A stretch of DNA of 8,744 nucleotides, from the NCBI GenBank assembly GCA_020047835.1, contig JAIFNJ010000145.1, forward strand, positions 1-8,744, read 5' to 3'. Below are positions 6,189 through 8,744 of the stretch, one piece after another. Each line of letters opens with the position of its first letter. The stretch's first letter is position 1. A model generated the notes under the pieces. The model was not told the DNA's origin. It searched no databases and saw nothing but the letters and a program-made list of their open reading frames with translations. The position numbers and the translations under genes were made by a program. This DNA is from Bacteroidota bacterium (lineage in GTDB: Bacteria > Bacteroidota > Bacteroidia > Bacteroidales > SZUA-534).

Positions 6189-8744
6189 TTCAGGCTGCTC
6201 AATTGTTAAGCTCTTAGAAGGAATATTTATTTCAATGCGCGTTCCCGTTCCTAAATCCGATTGAATGATAAATTCGCCGTTCAAGTGTTCTGCCCTCAAT
6301 TTTAAATTGAATAACCCATTTCCTTTCTTTTCCACTATTTTATTATCAAACCCCTTACCATTGTCAATCACTATAATTGAAATTCTTTCAGGATAATAAT
6401 TTAAGTTCAGTGTTAGTTTTGAAGCTTGGGCATGTTTTATCACATTGTTTACGGTCTCCTTAACCATCAAATAAATTTGTCGGCTGGCGTCGCGATTGAT
6501 AGTGGATTCAACCTCAACCTCCGGAAAACTTATTTCATAGTCCAAACCGGCATCTTCGCAAAGTTCTGAAATAGTTTCGCGCAATTTGGCAAGCAATGCA
6601 TTCATGGTCTGATTCTCTGTTTTTAGCAGCCAAATTAAATTGTTCATACTTTCATACAATTCTTTGGTATTGCGGTTGATGCGCATAAGAAAGGAATCTA
6701 CCATCTCAGGCTGACCAGCCTGTGATTGCGCCATGGACGAGTTCAATAAAATAAGTGAAAGCCCGGCACCTAATTCATCATGCAAATCGCGCGAAATACG
6801 CAGTCGTTCCTTTTCTATGGCATTTTGATGTTCCAATTCTTTAATGGTTGCTAAATACTTTTTTTTCTGGCCTTGTTTTACCAAAAAAACTACCAATTCA
6901 AAAACAGTGAAAGCAACAATCAATAAAAACCACCAAGTTTTCCAGATTGGAGGTCGAATGGTTATGATTATCAGCTTAACTGGTTGGCTCCAAAATTGGT
7001 TTCCATCTAAATATTTAACTAATAATTGATACTTTCCCGGTGGTAAATTCCTATAATTGAACGTGCCCCCATTTTGTGGGATGCTCCATTGTTTTTCGTA
7101 ATTGATTAGGCAAAAGCTATAAACCTGATCGGAAAAATCCTGATAATGTGTACTGAACACTTTTCCACTTATATGTGGATTCCGCCACCCGATGTGTAAT
7201 TCCAAATTTTCGGGTGGAATACCTTTACAATAAAGGCTATCCGATACATAAAGTGATACAAGAGCAGCTTTTTGAAGTGATGGCGTGGGATTGAAATTCT
7301 CAGGATCAAATCCATTTATACCCTGAATTCCACCAAAATATAAGCTGCCGCAAAGTGATTGATAATAGGCATTGGAATTAAACTCTGTTGACTGGAGGTT
7401 ATGCTGTGAGTCAAACTTAATGACTTTTTGAAGCAAGGTGTCGTAACACCCCAAACCGCTGTTGCTGCTAAACCATAACCTGCCTTTTTTATCCGCCAGT
7501 AAAGAATACAGCAGTTCATCTTGAAGGGGTTTCAACCCATCAGTTAACTGAATTAGCCGACCCTCTTCGTTGTATACTTCAATGCCATTCATAGTGGCCG
7601 CCCAAACCTCATTATCAATGCCGGTAAGACTTTTAATTCCAATACTGGAAATTTTTGTTGAAGGGGAAAACTGCTCCAATTCCAATCCAAGGCGGCAATC
7701 AATACGATATAGCCCGAAAGGGGTACCTATCCATTCCCAATTATTCAATTTTATTTGTGATGTAAAATGGTAATGGATATTCTTTTTTAGCAGGGCGGGT
7801 TTAGTTCCAGCGAAAAAGGTCATTAAATGATTGTTTGTTGATATGAGTAATGTGTCGGATGCTTGATCAAAAACTGTTGCGGCACTTATTTCCATAGGAT
7901 AATTATACACAAGTTTCCCGTTGCCTTCAAAAATGCTGAGCCCCAAATGGCTTATAACCCAAAGGCGCTTCAGCCTGTCACTGGTAATGCTTAAAATATC
8001 AAAATCATTGGTGTATTTATCTTTCCATATCCTTTTTGCTTCCGATAAGTCCGGATTGAGTTGCCAAAGGCCATTTTTAAAGGTACCTGCCAATAAATAA
8101 TTGTTATATGAAGTGATACATCGAGTAAATCCGATAGACGCTTTTTGAAAGGTCAATCGGTTTTTTTGGTAAAGTAGGGCTCCGTCGCCATCGGTTCCTA
8201 TCCAAATATTCTGGTTGGCGTCCTCGAAAAAGTCAATTACATAAGGGGCCAATGAATCAGTATGCCTGCCAGCACTCAATAAAAGGTTTACCGATTGTTC
8301 CTTTCCATTTTGCCTGATTAGCAACTTCCGGTGTTCCATGGCTGCCATCCAAAAAGTATTTTGTGAGTCAATAAAAAACTGACTTATTTTATCGACCGAT
8401 AACCGGCCATAGGGCTCAAATTGGCCATTTCCTAAATATTTAAAAAGCTGATCCTGCTGTGATACGTAAAGAGAACCTGTGGTGTCAATTGCCATGGTTT
8501 GGCAAGGATTTTTAAAAGGAATCCAATGCGCAAGGTAACTGTCTCGGTATGTGGAATATTTAAGAGGGACCTCAATTAGCCCCGTATTTGTAAGAATAAA
8601 GAGTGTGCTGTCATCACTGATTTGGGCATCAAGCGGCGGAATAGATAGTAATGAAATATTAGCACCTTCAGCAAATTCAAGCAACAAAGGTTCAAGTAAG
8701 GTATCGTTAATCAGTTGGTACCCTTTGTTATAAATCCAGGCTAG
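6171..8744 (-). CDS. Sensor histidine kinase with propeller and Y_Y_Y sensor region (5' end missing)
   Basis: The frame is open from the TGA at 6173-6171 to the right edge (857 visible residues), so the true start lies outside. An in-frame TTG at 8687 is not a credible start. The N-terminal part is a two-component-regulator beta-propeller. Blade motifs are seen near 8205 (IWIGTDGDGALLY), 7960 (LWVISHLGLSIF), 7735 (WIGTPFGLYRID), 7605 (VWAATMNGIEVY), 7480 (LWFSSNSGLGCYD) and 7340 (LYFGGIQGINGFDP). A Y_Y_Y domain covers about 7125-6960. One membrane helix (WWFLLIVAFTVFELVVFLV) lies near 6885-6950. A HisKA_3 domain follows, with RDLHDELGAGLS and the phosphoacceptor His at 6782-6780. The HATPase domain has its N-box (VKETVNNVIKHA) near 6440-6470, DNGKGF near 6350-6370 and GNGLFNLKLRAEHLNG near 6285-6330. 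The sensor half is predicted to be periplasmic. There is no fused receiver or HTH, so it is a classical two-protein system, not a hybrid. The ligand is unknown. Confidence 0.93.
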   Translation of the reverse strand, partial: LAWIYNKGYQLINDTLLEPLLLEFAEGANISLLSIPPLDAQISDDSTLFILTNTGLIEVPLKYSTYRDSYLAHWIPFKNPCQTMAIDTTGSLYVSQQDQLFKYLGNGQFEPYGRLSVDKISQFFIDSQNTFWMAAMEHRKLLIRQNGKEQSVNLLLSAGRHTDSLAPYVIDFFEDANQNIWIGTDGDGALLYQKNRLTFQKASIGFTRCITSYNNYLLAGTFKNGLWQLNPDLSEAKRIWKDKYTNDFDILSITSDRLKRLWVISHLGLSIFEGNGKLVYNYPMEISAATVFDQASDTLLISTNNHLMTFFAGTKPALLKKNIHYHFTSQIKLNNWEWIGTPFGLYRIDCRLGLELEQFSPSTKISSIGIKSLTGIDNEVWAATMNGIEVYNEEGRLIQLTDGLKPLQDELLYSLLADKKGRLWFSSNSGLGCYDTLLQKVIKFDSQHNLQSTEFNSNAYYQSLCGSLYFGGIQGINGFDPENFNPTPSLQKAALVSLYVSDSLYCKGIPPENLELHIGWRNPHISGKVFSTHYQDFSDQVYSFCLINYEKQWSIPQNGGTFNYRNLPPGKYQLLVKYLDGNQFWSQPVKLIIITIRPPIWKTWWFLLIVAFTVFELVVFLVKQGQKKKYLATIKELEHQNAIEKERLRISRDLHDELGAGLSLILLNSSMAQSQAGQPEMVDSFLMRINRNTKELYESMNNLIWLLKTENQTMNALLAKLRETISELCEDAGLDYEISFPEVEVESTINRDASRQIYLMVKETVNNVIKHAQASKLTLNLNYYPERISIIVIDNGKGFDNKIVEKKGNGLFNLKLRAEHLNGEFIIQSDLGTGTRIEINIPSKSLTIEQPENTTLR

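Noticed and set aside
8685..8687. TTG as start of the sensor kinase
   Set aside because: The frame stays open to the window edge, no signal peptide follows the TTG, and the propeller continues upstream of it. The gene is simply cut by the edge.

Overview
All five genes in this window lie on the minus strand, so they are transcribed from right to left. The window looks like a member of the Bacteroidota. The sequence is A+T-rich. Start codons lack Shine-Dalgarno sequences and are preceded by A/T-rich leaders. Two promoters carry a -7 box of the Bacteroidota form TAnnTTTG. The protein families also fit: FISUMP-domain lipoproteins with Fn3-like repeats, and a propeller/Y_Y_Y sensor kinase paired with a NarL-type regulator. 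A species cannot be named from the sequence.

Layout, in transcription order. (1) 8744-6171: a large sensor histidine kinase whose N-terminus lies beyond the right edge. It has an extracytoplasmic beta-propeller sensor, a Y_Y_Y domain, one membrane helix, and HisKA_3 and HATPase domains. (2) 6121-5486: its probable partner, a NarL/LuxR-type response regulator with a receiver and a helix-turn-helix, 49 bp downstream. (3) 5271-3721: an exported PQQ-like beta-propeller protein with its own promoter. (4) 3377-1770 and 1758-1: a two-gene operon of paralogous lipoproteins. Each has a lipobox, a tandem array of Fn3-like repeats (three in the first, five in the second) and a C-terminal FISUMP domain. 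The second gene is cut by the left edge just inside its FISUMP domain.

The most interesting signal is regulatory. The promoters of the PQQ-like gene and of the lipoprotein operon share an ungapped 47-bp block with 33 identical positions. On the gene-sense strand it reads TCAC-N5-AGTAGTATT-N21-TACTTTTG. The last element is the -7 box, and the first two sit where an activator would bind. A third copy of TCAC-N5-AGTAGTATT, without a -7 box, overlaps the stop codon of the sensor kinase gene, in the opposite orientation, just upstream of the response regulator. I infer a small local regulon in which the two-component pair switches on the exported propeller protein and the surface lipoproteins. The signal, the operator assignment and the function of the outputs are all unproven.

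The 343-bp gap between the PQQ-like gene and the lipoprotein operon holds one of these promoters, a 14-bp-stem hairpin that probably terminates the PQQ-like transcript, and a second hairpin followed by six T on the plus strand. I saw no tRNA, rRNA, CRISPR array or insertion sequence.
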